Shown piece after piece: positions 7,548 to 11,310 of a stretch of DNA of 11,310 bases. The stretch is from a bacterium. GTDB lineage: Bacteria; Patescibacteriota; Minisyncoccia; UBA6257; 2-01-FULL-56-20. Location of the stretch: positions 1 to 11,310 of the forward strand of contig JAKAGE010000022.1 of assembly GCA_021817655.1 (NCBI GenBank). The letters run 5' to 3'. The notes under the pieces were generated by a model. That model was not told where the DNA came from. It did not search any database and saw only the letters and a program-made list of their open reading frames with translations. A program made the position numbers and the translations under genes. How positions within the stretch are numbered: position 1 is the first letter of the stretch; each line of letters starts with the position of its first letter.

Positions 7548-7567
7548 ATCGGAAAATCCGCTATCCT
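7539..7567 (+). promoter_or_regulatory. tRNA-Phe promoter candidate
   Basis: TTTACT (7539-7544), 17-bp spacer, TATCCT (7562-7567), each 4 of 6 to consensus. The predicted start near 7574 gives a 5' extension of about 17 nt before the tRNA. A second TATCCT overlaps at 7568-7573. Confidence 0.45.
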
Positions 7568-7590
7568 TATCCTGTTCCTGAACCACCGTT

Positions 7591-7661
7591 GCCGCGATAG
7601 CTCAATGGTAGAGCATCCGCCTGAAGAGCGGAGTACGGCAGTTCGATTCTACCTCGCGGCA
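7591..7661 (+). tRNA. trnF: tRNA-Phe (GAA)
   Basis: Complete cloverleaf: acceptor GCCGCGA/TCGCGGC (7 perfect pairs), D arm GCTC/GAGC, anticodon stem TCCGC/GCGGA with loop CTGAAGA giving GAA, T loop TTCGATT, discriminator A. One C-A mismatch sits in the middle of the T stem (GGCAG/CTACC). CCA is not encoded (next bases CAA). Confidence 0.95.
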
Positions 7662-7697
7662 CAAAACGGCATACGGCGGCACGTCGGCGCCGGATGC

Positions 7698-7703
7698 TAT
7701 ACT
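7698..7703 (+). promoter_or_regulatory. Extended -10 promoter of the membrane-protein pair
   Basis: TGC (7695-7697) followed by TATACT (5 of 6), ending 7 nt before the ATG at 7711, predicts a leaderless or one-base-leader mRNA. The preceding CGGCGCCGG (7685-7693) also occurs, on the minus strand, just upstream of the O-antigen ligase extended -10. Confidence 0.65.
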
Positions 7704-7710
7704 GAGTGAT

Positions 7711-8244
7711 ATGAAGAAAAACCTTCCGCTCATTGCGGGGATCGCGATCCCGGCCGCGCTCATCCTCTTCATCGCCGGAAGCATCTACATTCCGGGCATT
7801 TTTATCCAGCCCCGCTATGACTTTCTTTATGCGACCGGGGGATTTTACGGGCGGCCGTATCGGGTGGTCGACGGGCATCTGACCGTGGCCACCGGCACCG
7901 CTGCCGCTGCAACGAGCACCATTGCCGTACCGATGCCCGGCTATCCGCCGGCGGAAGAGACGACGTTCTTCGTGTATGACGTCGCGGCGAACCAGAGCCG
8001 CGAGATCGCTCCCGCCGACGCCGCGCAACTCTCCCTCGACACGAACGAACGGTCGCCGGACGGTTTCACTGTCGTCGAGGGAAGCTCCGGCGGCGGGTTC
8101 TTCCCGTTCTTTTCGGGCGGCGGCGATTACGGCGCACGCTACCTTGAAGGGCATAACGTGAGCCGGAAACTGAACCTTTCCGTAGTGAACGGCAACTATC
8201 CCTATCCTTACAGCTTCATGTTCATCGGCTGGATCACCAAATAA
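7711..8244 (+). CDS. Membrane-anchored protein of unknown function
   Basis: I do not recognise this 177-residue protein. It has a basic start (MKKN) and one N-terminal hydrophobic helix (about 5-30), so it looks anchored with most of its length outside the cytoplasm. The rest is rich in Gly, Tyr, Phe and small residues, including an Ala/Thr linker (about 58-72) and a Gly/Phe patch (about 125-135), and lacks Cys and recognisable catalytic motifs. It is real on codon composition, its extended -10 promoter, and coupling to the next gene: its TAA ends one base before the DUF2157-type ATG. The two proteins may work together in the membrane. Nothing here identifies the process. Confidence 0.78.
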   Translation: MKKNLPLIAGIAIPAALILFIAGSIYIPGIFIQPRYDFLYATGGFYGRPYRVVDGHLTVATGTAAAATSTIAVPMPGYPPAEETTFFVYDVAANQSREIAPADAAQLSLDTNERSPDGFTVVEGSSGGGFFPFFSGGGDYGARYLEGHNVSRKLNLSVVNGNYPYPYSFMFIGWITK

Positions 8245-8245
8245 C

Positions 8246-9250
8246 ATGGATAAAGAAGATCTCGTTCGGGCGATAAAGGATTTTGCGGCCCGGGGAGCCG
8301 TTGCGCGGGAGGAGGTGATCGCGGCGTACGACGAAGGCGCTGCCGCCGCGGGAACAGCGCCCGCACCGATCCCGGGATCGGTGCGGCACGGCAAAAAGAA
8401 ACTCGGCATCGCCGAGGTGCTCTATTATATCGGCGGCGGGATCGTCGCGATCGGCATCGCGATCCTCGTGGCGGAGAACTGGACCGCGCTCACCTTCCCC
8501 GGCCGGCTTGCCGCGACGCTCGGCGCATCCCTCGGCGCGTACGCCATCGCCGTGATCCTCGCGCGCGAAGAGCGTTTCGGAGAGATAGGGTCGGCATTCT
8601 ATCTCATCTCCGCGCTCACCCTTCCCGTCGGCATCGGCGTCGTTCTTGCGAACGCGGGGATCGATACCGGAAGCGCCGGCACGCAAAGCCTGATCGCGGG
8701 ACTCTCGTTCGCATTCTTCCTCTCATCGTTCTTCGTCTTCCGAAAAAGCACGCTCGCGCTCTTCGGCATCCTCTTCGGCACGTGGTTCTATTTCATCTTC
8801 ACTACCTTCCTCGCCGGCAGTAACCCGCTCTTCGGCTGGACGTTCTTCGAATACCGCGCGCTTTTCGCCGGACTGAGCTATATGCTCATCGGATACGGCC
8901 TCGAGCGCGGCCGATACGCATCGCTCGCAGGATTCCTGTACGCGTTCGGCATTCTCGGATTCCTCGGGGCGGCGCTCGGACTCGGCGGATGGGCGCCGTC
9001 GGCGAACCCGTTCTGGGAACTCATCTTCCCGGGGCTTGCACTCGCCACGCTCTTCGCAAGCATCTCCATCAAGCGCACGTCATTCCTGACCTTCGGCGCG
9101 CTCTTCCTTATGCTCTATATCCTCAAGATCACGCAGGAATACTTCACGAGCGGGCTCGGCTGGCCGTTCGCGCTCGTGCTCGCCGGCCTCATGCTCATCG
9201 CGGTCGGCTATCTGTACGTTTACCTCCACCGCAAATATATGGCCGCGTAG
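8246..9250 (+). CDS. DUF2157-type polytopic membrane protein
   Basis: This 334-residue protein has a short soluble N-terminus (1-52, a helix DLVRAIKDFAARGAVAREEVIAAY plus an Ala/Pro linker) followed by about ten membrane helices to the C-terminus. The first helix region, VLYYIGGGIVAIGIAILVAENW (58-79), then FPGRLAATLGASLGAYAIAVIL, carries the paired-helix 'xxNWxxL' pattern of DUF2157 membrane proteins. No function is established for that family. The start one base after the previous stop, without a Shine-Dalgarno, suggests translational coupling. A perfect 26-bp palindrome lies in the codons for the linker. Assignment to DUF2157 is from pattern recall, not a search. Confidence 0.82.
   Translation: MDKEDLVRAIKDFAARGAVAREEVIAAYDEGAAAAGTAPAPIPGSVRHGKKKLGIAEVLYYIGGGIVAIGIAILVAENWTALTFPGRLAATLGASLGAYAIAVILAREERFGEIGSAFYLISALTLPVGIGVVLANAGIDTGSAGTQSLIAGLSFAFFLSSFFVFRKSTLALFGILFGTWFYFIFTTFLAGSNPLFGWTFFEYRALFAGLSYMLIGYGLERGRYASLAGFLYAFGILGFLGAALGLGGWAPSANPFWELIFPGLALATLFASISIKRTSFLTFGALFLMLYILKITQEYFTSGLGWPFALVLAGLMLIAVGYLYVYLHRKYMAA
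8361..8386. repeat. Perfect 26-bp palindrome inside the DUF2157-type gene
   Basis: Both 13-bp arms (left arm CCGCACCGATCCC) are exactly complementary about a centre between 8373 and 8374, with no mismatch and no spacer. It encodes the linker between the soluble N-terminus and the first membrane helix. In RNA it could fold into an 11-bp stem with a CCGG loop. No second copy was noticed in the window. Confidence 0.9.
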
Positions 9251-9278
9251 CGGCGCATCTGCCCGTCGGATCTTGCCG

Positions 9279-9350
9279 TACCCCCGGAGGGAATCGAACC
9301 CCCATCAAGACCTTAGAAGAGTCCTGCTTTATCCATTAAGCTACGGGGGC
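9279..9350 (-). tRNA. trnR: tRNA-Arg (TCT)
   Basis: Read on the minus strand: acceptor GCCCCCG/CGGGGGT (G1-U72 wobble), D arm GCTT/AAGC, anticodon stem GGACT/GGTCT with loop CTTCTAA giving TCT, T stem GGGGG/CCCTC with loop TTCGATT, discriminator A. CCA is not encoded. It is convergent with the DUF2157-type gene, whose stop is 28 nt away. Confidence 0.93.
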
Positions 9351-9365
9351 GAATCGCGCCGTCGA

Positions 9366-9380
9366 TGCATCATGGATGCA
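9366..9380 (-). other. Small hairpin in the tRNA-Arg 5' leader
   Basis: TGCATC/GATGCA arms form a perfect 6-bp stem with a 3-nt loop, placed between the predicted promoter and the 5' end of tRNA-Arg. It would lie in the precursor's 5' extension removed by RNase P. Confidence 0.45.
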
Positions 9381-9397
9381 CGGGCGCATTCGTCGGA

Positions 9398-9426
9398 TTG
9401 ATTCTAATCCAAAAGTAAGATACTTT
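9398..9426 (+). promoter_or_regulatory. tRNA-Pro promoter candidate
   Basis: TTGATT (9398-9403), 17-bp spacer, TACTTT (9421-9426). The -10 is weak (3 of 6). The predicted start is near 9433, about 15 nt before the tRNA. It overlaps the opposing tRNA-Arg promoter almost completely. Confidence 0.4.
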
Positions 9427-9429
9427 AAA
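9401..9429 (-). promoter_or_regulatory. tRNA-Arg promoter candidate
   Basis: Minus strand: TTTAAA (9429-9424), 17-bp spacer, TAGAAT (9406-9401, 5 of 6). The predicted start is near 9394, leaving a 5' extension of roughly 43 nt with a small hairpin. Confidence 0.55.
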
Positions 9430-9447
9430 GGGACGCGTGCGACAATG

Positions 9448-9518
9448 CGGGCCGTCATATACCGGTAGTATGCGTGCTTTGGGAGCACGTCGACCGGGTT
9501 CGATTCCCGGCGGCCCGA
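9448..9518 (+). tRNA. trnP: tRNA-Pro (TGG)
   Basis: Acceptor CGGGCCG/CGGCCCG (7 perfect pairs, with the C1-G72 pair typical of bacterial tRNA-Pro), D arm ATAT/GTAT, anticodon stem CGTGC/GCACG with loop TTTGGGA giving TGG and G37, T stem CCGGG/CCCGG, discriminator A. CCA is not encoded. Confidence 0.95.
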
Positions 9519-9526
9519 CAGCAACA

Positions 9527-9554
9527 GAAAGCCCCGGTCGCGATCGGGGCTTTC
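9527..9554. terminator. Bidirectional intrinsic terminator between tRNA-Pro and the 66-codon ORF
   Basis: GAAAGCCCCG and CGGGGCTTTC form a perfect 10-bp stem around an 8-nt loop that can add two more pairs. A-rich on one flank and T-rich on the other in both orientations, it can stop transcription from tRNA-Pro (plus) and from the small ORF ending at 9573 (minus). Confidence 0.8.
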
Positions 9555-9572
9555 GATGAGCAAGCGGAACAT

Positions 9573-9773
9573 TTATTGTTCTTTTTTCGGCTTCGCGCCA
9601 AGAGCCCGGCGGAGCATGCCCTGAGGGCATCGCCTCCCAGGACGAACTCGCTGCGGCATCTTCTTTCTTTTGAAAGCTTTGACCGCACGCTGCTTTGCCG
9701 CTTCCAGGTTGACCGGTTTCGATCCGTCAGGAGGCCAATACGGATCCCAAAGGCGCAATGCGCTGGCACTCAT
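9573..9773 (-). CDS. Small, very basic hypothetical protein
   Basis: This 66-residue ORF is not one I recognise. It has an aromatic/proline N-terminus (LWDPYWPPDG, residues 8-17), a probable helix (24-38, LEAAKQRAVKAFKRKK region), and an Arg/Lys-rich tail. There are 18 Lys/Arg against 4 Asp/Glu, so nucleic-acid or ribosome binding is plausible but unproven. Support for expression: GAGGT seven bases before the ATG, a TATAAT about 45 nt upstream on the same strand, and a terminator hairpin 18 nt after the TAA. Against: codons such as AGA, AGG, CGA and CGT, and lower third-position GC than neighbours. It could be recently acquired, fast evolving, or spurious. Confidence 0.5.
   Translation of the reverse strand: MSASALRLWDPYWPPDGSKPVNLEAAKQRAVKAFKRKKMPQRVRPGRRCPQGMLRRALGAKPKKEQ
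9616..9630. repeat. 15-bp palindrome in the small basic ORF
   Basis: ATGCCCT-G-AGGGCAT is a perfect palindrome around one central base, in the 3' half of the 66-codon ORF. It may be chance or a protein-binding site. Confidence 0.4.
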
Positions 9774-9817
9774 CGTTTCTACCTCGCAAAGGATTTGCCA
9801 CCCTTACCACTGATCTG

Positions 9818-9823
9818 ATTATA
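9818..9823 (-). promoter_or_regulatory. -10 element candidate for the small basic ORF
   Basis: Minus-strand TATAAT (9823-9818) would start transcription near 9811 and give a 38-nt leader containing the GAGGT Shine-Dalgarno (9785-9781). No -35 is clear. An overlapping TATAAT also reads on the plus strand (9820-9825), so direction is uncertain. Confidence 0.4.
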
Positions 9824-9842
9824 ATCCGCTTTCGGGAAAACC

Positions 9843-9872
9843 TGTGCATAAATTCATGTTTTCTGTGGATAA
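9843..9872 (+). promoter_or_regulatory. Pair of DnaA boxes in an AT-rich intergenic patch
   Basis: TGTGCATAA (9843-9851) and TGTGGATAA (9864-9872) are both exact reverse complements of the DnaA-box consensus TTATNCACA; the second is the perfect high-affinity box. They share orientation and start 21 bp apart, two helical turns. The 9811-9922 patch is clearly AT-richer than its surroundings. This may be an origin fragment, a DnaA titration site or a DnaA-controlled promoter region; dnaA itself is not in the window. Confidence 0.6.
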
Positions 9873-9884
9873 TATCCATTCGCA

Positions 9885-9913
9885 TTGCAAAACACCCATT
9901 CTTTCGATAGGAT
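9885..9913 (+). promoter_or_regulatory. tRNA-Val promoter
   Basis: TTGCAA (9885-9890), 17-bp spacer, TAGGAT (9908-9913). The predicted start is near 9920, just three nt before the mature tRNA. The -35 lies 12 bp after the second DnaA box. Confidence 0.6.
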
Positions 9914-9922
9914 TTGCAGGAA

Positions 9923-9994
9923 GCGCGCTTAGCTCAGTGGTAGAGCAACTCCTTTACACGGAGTGGGTCCGGGGTTCGATCCCTCGAGCGCGCA
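9923..9994 (+). tRNA. trnV: tRNA-Val (TAC)
   Basis: Acceptor GCGCGCT/AGCGCGC (7 perfect pairs), D arm GCTC/GAGC, anticodon stem ACTCC/GGAGT with loop TTTACAC giving TAC, T stem CGGGG/CCTCG with loop TTCGATC, discriminator A. CCA is not encoded. It is convergent with folD, whose stop is 37 nt away; no clear terminator was seen in that gap. Confidence 0.96.
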
Positions 9995-10031
9995 CAAGAA
10001 TTGACGGTCCGAGGGCCGCGCGCCCCGCCCG

Positions 10032-10859
10032 TTATCTGTCCCCGTTCAACGCGTAGAAATTTTCGAAAAGCTTCGCGACGAGGACCGGCCCCGTGCCGCC
10101 GGGGGTCGACGTATAGCGGACGCCGCGCGCATCAGCGCCGGCAGGGTCGAAATCGCCGCGCACTTTCCCGTCCGCGCCGCGATCGAAACCGAAATCGATG
10201 ATGATGGCTCCTTCCTTGAGGTCGCCCGCGCCGAAAAGACCCGCCTTGCCCGCGCCGGAAACAACGATATCCGCATCCGCAAGCTTGGCGCGCACATCGC
10301 GCACCGACGCATCGAGCACGACAAGCTCGCCGACGCGGTTCTGCAGCCAGAATCCGACCGGTTTGCCGATCAGGAATCCCGCGCCGATCACGACGGCCTT
10401 CATCCCGCGCAAATCACGCTCATCGTCATGCTCGCGCCGCAGGATCTCCGCGACCGTCTCGACCGACGGCGGGGCGATCTTCCCGCGGCCGGTATAGAAC
10501 GCGCCGAGCGCCGGCTCGGAGAGGCAGTCGGCATCTTTCTCCTTCGGGATCGCGTTCAGCGCATAATAGCGGTTGACCGATTCCGGCAGCGGCAGCTGCA
10601 CGATGAACGCGCCGCACGGTTTTGGCGCGGCGAGCCGCCCGATCTCCGCGCGCAACGCATCCGTCGTGATGGTCTTCGGCAGCTGATAGAGCCGGAACTC
10701 GATGCCGAGCGCATGCGCGACCCTCTCCTTCTGTTTCAAAAAATTGAGCGATGCGGGATCGTCGCCCACGAGCGCGGCGCCGAAAAATCCCGGCGGCTTC
10801 GGCAGCTTTTTTAATCGCTCGATAATATCGGCCTCGATGGCCTTTCCGTCGATGATCAT
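10032..10859 (-). CDS. folD: Bifunctional methylenetetrahydrofolate dehydrogenase/methenyl-THF cyclohydrolase, divergent NADP loop
   Basis: This 275-residue protein aligns over the FolD length (~285). FolD oxidises 5,10-methylene-THF to methenyl-THF with NAD(P) and hydrolyses it to 10-formyl-THF, in the cytosol. Recognisable parts: IIDGKAI at the N-terminus, GDDPASLNFLKQK with the catalytic Lys44, VQLPLP with Gln88, KDADCL with Asp111, the Rossmann segment VVIGAGFLIGKPVGFWL (156-172), ADIVVSGAG (196-204), IIDFGF, and PGGTGPVLVAKLFEN (253-267). Oddities: the Tyr preceding the Lys is Phe40, and the usual GRS that contacts the NADP phosphate is GAG. It follows glyA by 32 nt, forming a C1 operon. 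A GGGAGG lies right after the glyA stop but about 27 nt from the chosen ATG. Confidence 0.92.
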   Translation of the reverse strand: MIIDGKAIEADIIERLKKLPKPPGFFGAALVGDDPASLNFLKQKERVAHALGIEFRLYQLPKTITTDALRAEIGRLAAPKPCGAFIVQLPLPESVNRYYALNAIPKEKDADCLSEPALGAFYTGRGKIAPPSVETVAEILRREHDDERDLRGMKAVVIGAGFLIGKPVGFWLQNRVGELVVLDASVRDVRAKLADADIVVSGAGKAGLFGAGDLKEGAIIIDFGFDRGADGKVRGDFDPAGADARGVRYTSTPGGTGPVLVAKLFENFYALNGDR

Positions 10860-10891
10860 GGCTCGGATGAATATCGTATTGTGATTCCTCC

Positions 10892-11310
10892 CTATGCGAT
10901 CCCCGGCACCGGGAATTTGAGCGCGAATGCGCGCACCTTTTCGCGGATCGCGGCGAGCGCCGCTTCGCTTTCACGCGCGGCGAGTGCCTCGTCGATAAGG
11001 TCGGCGACCACGGCCATGTCGCGTTCGCCGCAGCCCCGCGTGGTCAAGGCCGGCGTGCCCAGCCGAATGCCCGACGGATCAAGCGGCTTCCGCGGATCGA
11101 ACGGAATCATGTTCTTATTGATGGAAATGCCGGCTTTTTCGAGCGCTTTTTCCGCCTCCTTGCCGGTGATGTTCTTGCTGCCTGCGACGTCGACGAGCAT
11201 CAAGTGATTGTCCGTGCCGCCGGAAATGATGCGGTAGCCCTTCTCCTGCAGCGCCCGCGCGAGCGCCCGCGCGTTCACGATCACGCTCTTTGAATATTCC
11301 GCAAACTCGG
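10892..11310 (-). CDS. glyA: Serine hydroxymethyltransferase, C-terminal part (5' end outside window)
   Basis: The minus-strand frame is open from the window edge to the TAG at 10892, giving 139 C-terminal residues of a ~415-residue enzyme. It reads EFAEYSKSVIVNARALA, then the family motifs GYRIISGGTDNHLMLVDV, GKEAEKALEKAGISINKNMIPFDPRKP and SGIRLGTPALTTRG. The last includes the Arg that binds the substrate carboxylate in SHMT. GlyA is a cytosolic PLP enzyme making glycine and 5,10-methylene-THF from serine and THF, the substrate of FolD encoded next. The GTG at 11284 is an internal codon, not a start: the homology continues upstream of it to the edge. The catalytic PLP lysine lies outside the window. 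Confidence 0.96.
   Translation of the reverse strand, partial: EFAEYSKSVIVNARALARALQEKGYRIISGGTDNHLMLVDVAGSKNITGKEAEKALEKAGISINKNMIPFDPRKPLDPSGIRLGTPALTTRGCGERDMAVVADLIDEALAARESEAALAAIREKVRAFALKFPVPGIA

Noticed and set aside
4786..7592. Shared 12-mer AACCACCGTTGC near 4786 and 7581
   Set aside because: A 12-bp match is expected by chance a few times in a window this size, and the contexts differ.
9455..9769. A 104-codon minus-strand frame overlapping the 66-codon ORF
   Set aside because: It runs through the terminator hairpin and into tRNA-Pro and has no ribosome-binding site; the alternative frame with GAGGT and a start at 9773 is better supported.
9864..9884. TGGATA-A-TATCCA palindrome (9866-9878) as a separate operator
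   Set aside because: It overlaps the second DnaA box and is explained largely by it; not enough to claim an independent site.
9995..10031. GC-rich stretch between tRNA-Val and folD as a terminator
   Set aside because: No stable stem with a T-tract in either orientation could be drawn.
11282..11284. GTG at 11284 as a start codon making a 130-residue protein
   Set aside because: The glyA reading frame and homology continue upstream to the window edge; this is an internal valine codon.

Overview
The window is about 11.3 kb of gene-dense, GC-rich bacterial chromosome. It most likely comes from the Candidate Phyla Radiation (Patescibacteria, Parcubacteria/Kaiserbacteria-like). This is inferred from the style of the O-antigen ligase, FolD and phosphoglycerate mutase proteins, short intergenic gaps, near-absence of Shine-Dalgarno sequences, and four tRNA genes that all lack an encoded CCA end. 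No 16S or other decisive marker is present. There is no phage, transposon, CRISPR array or toxin/defence system.

Layout. (1) Positions 1-3128, minus strand: a three-gene surface-polysaccharide module. In transcription order it is an O-antigen ligase/polymerase-type membrane protein, a small membrane-anchored TPR-like protein, and a GDP-mannose 3,5-epimerase-like enzyme cut by the window edge. (2) 3198-4694, minus: rny (ribonuclease Y). (3) A 139-bp divergent promoter region. (4) 4834-7537, plus: gpmI (a divergent cofactor-independent phosphoglycerate mutase) and a four-domain S1 RNA-binding protein. (5) 7591-9250, plus: tRNA-Phe, then a tightly coupled pair of membrane proteins of unknown role, the second a DUF2157-type protein. 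(6) 9279-9994: a tRNA island (Arg minus, Pro plus, Val plus) around a 66-codon very basic ORF and a small AT-rich patch with two perfect DnaA-box matches. (7) 10032-11310, minus: glyA (partial) followed by folD, a one-carbon folate pair.

Functional reading. The left module probably makes or modifies a surface glycan. The epimerase would supply GDP-L-galactose or GDP-L-gulose-type sugars, and the Wzy/WaaL-type protein would polymerise or ligate glycan. rny and the S1 protein belong to RNA decay and translation, gpmI to lower glycolysis, and glyA-folD to C1 supply.

Most notable non-textbook signals: (a) several genes have a -10 hexamer ending 6-8 nt before the start codon, so mRNAs would be leaderless; (b) two TTATNCACA DnaA boxes lie 21 bp apart in one orientation; (c) a perfect 26-bp palindrome sits inside the DUF2157 coding sequence; (d) divergent tRNA-Arg/tRNA-Pro promoters are interleaved so that the -35 of each overlaps the -10 of the other; (e) GpmI has lost several phosphoglycerate-binding residues while keeping all metal ligands; (f) a plant-type GDP-mannose 3,5-epimerase homologue keeps exact spacing of all four catalytic residues.
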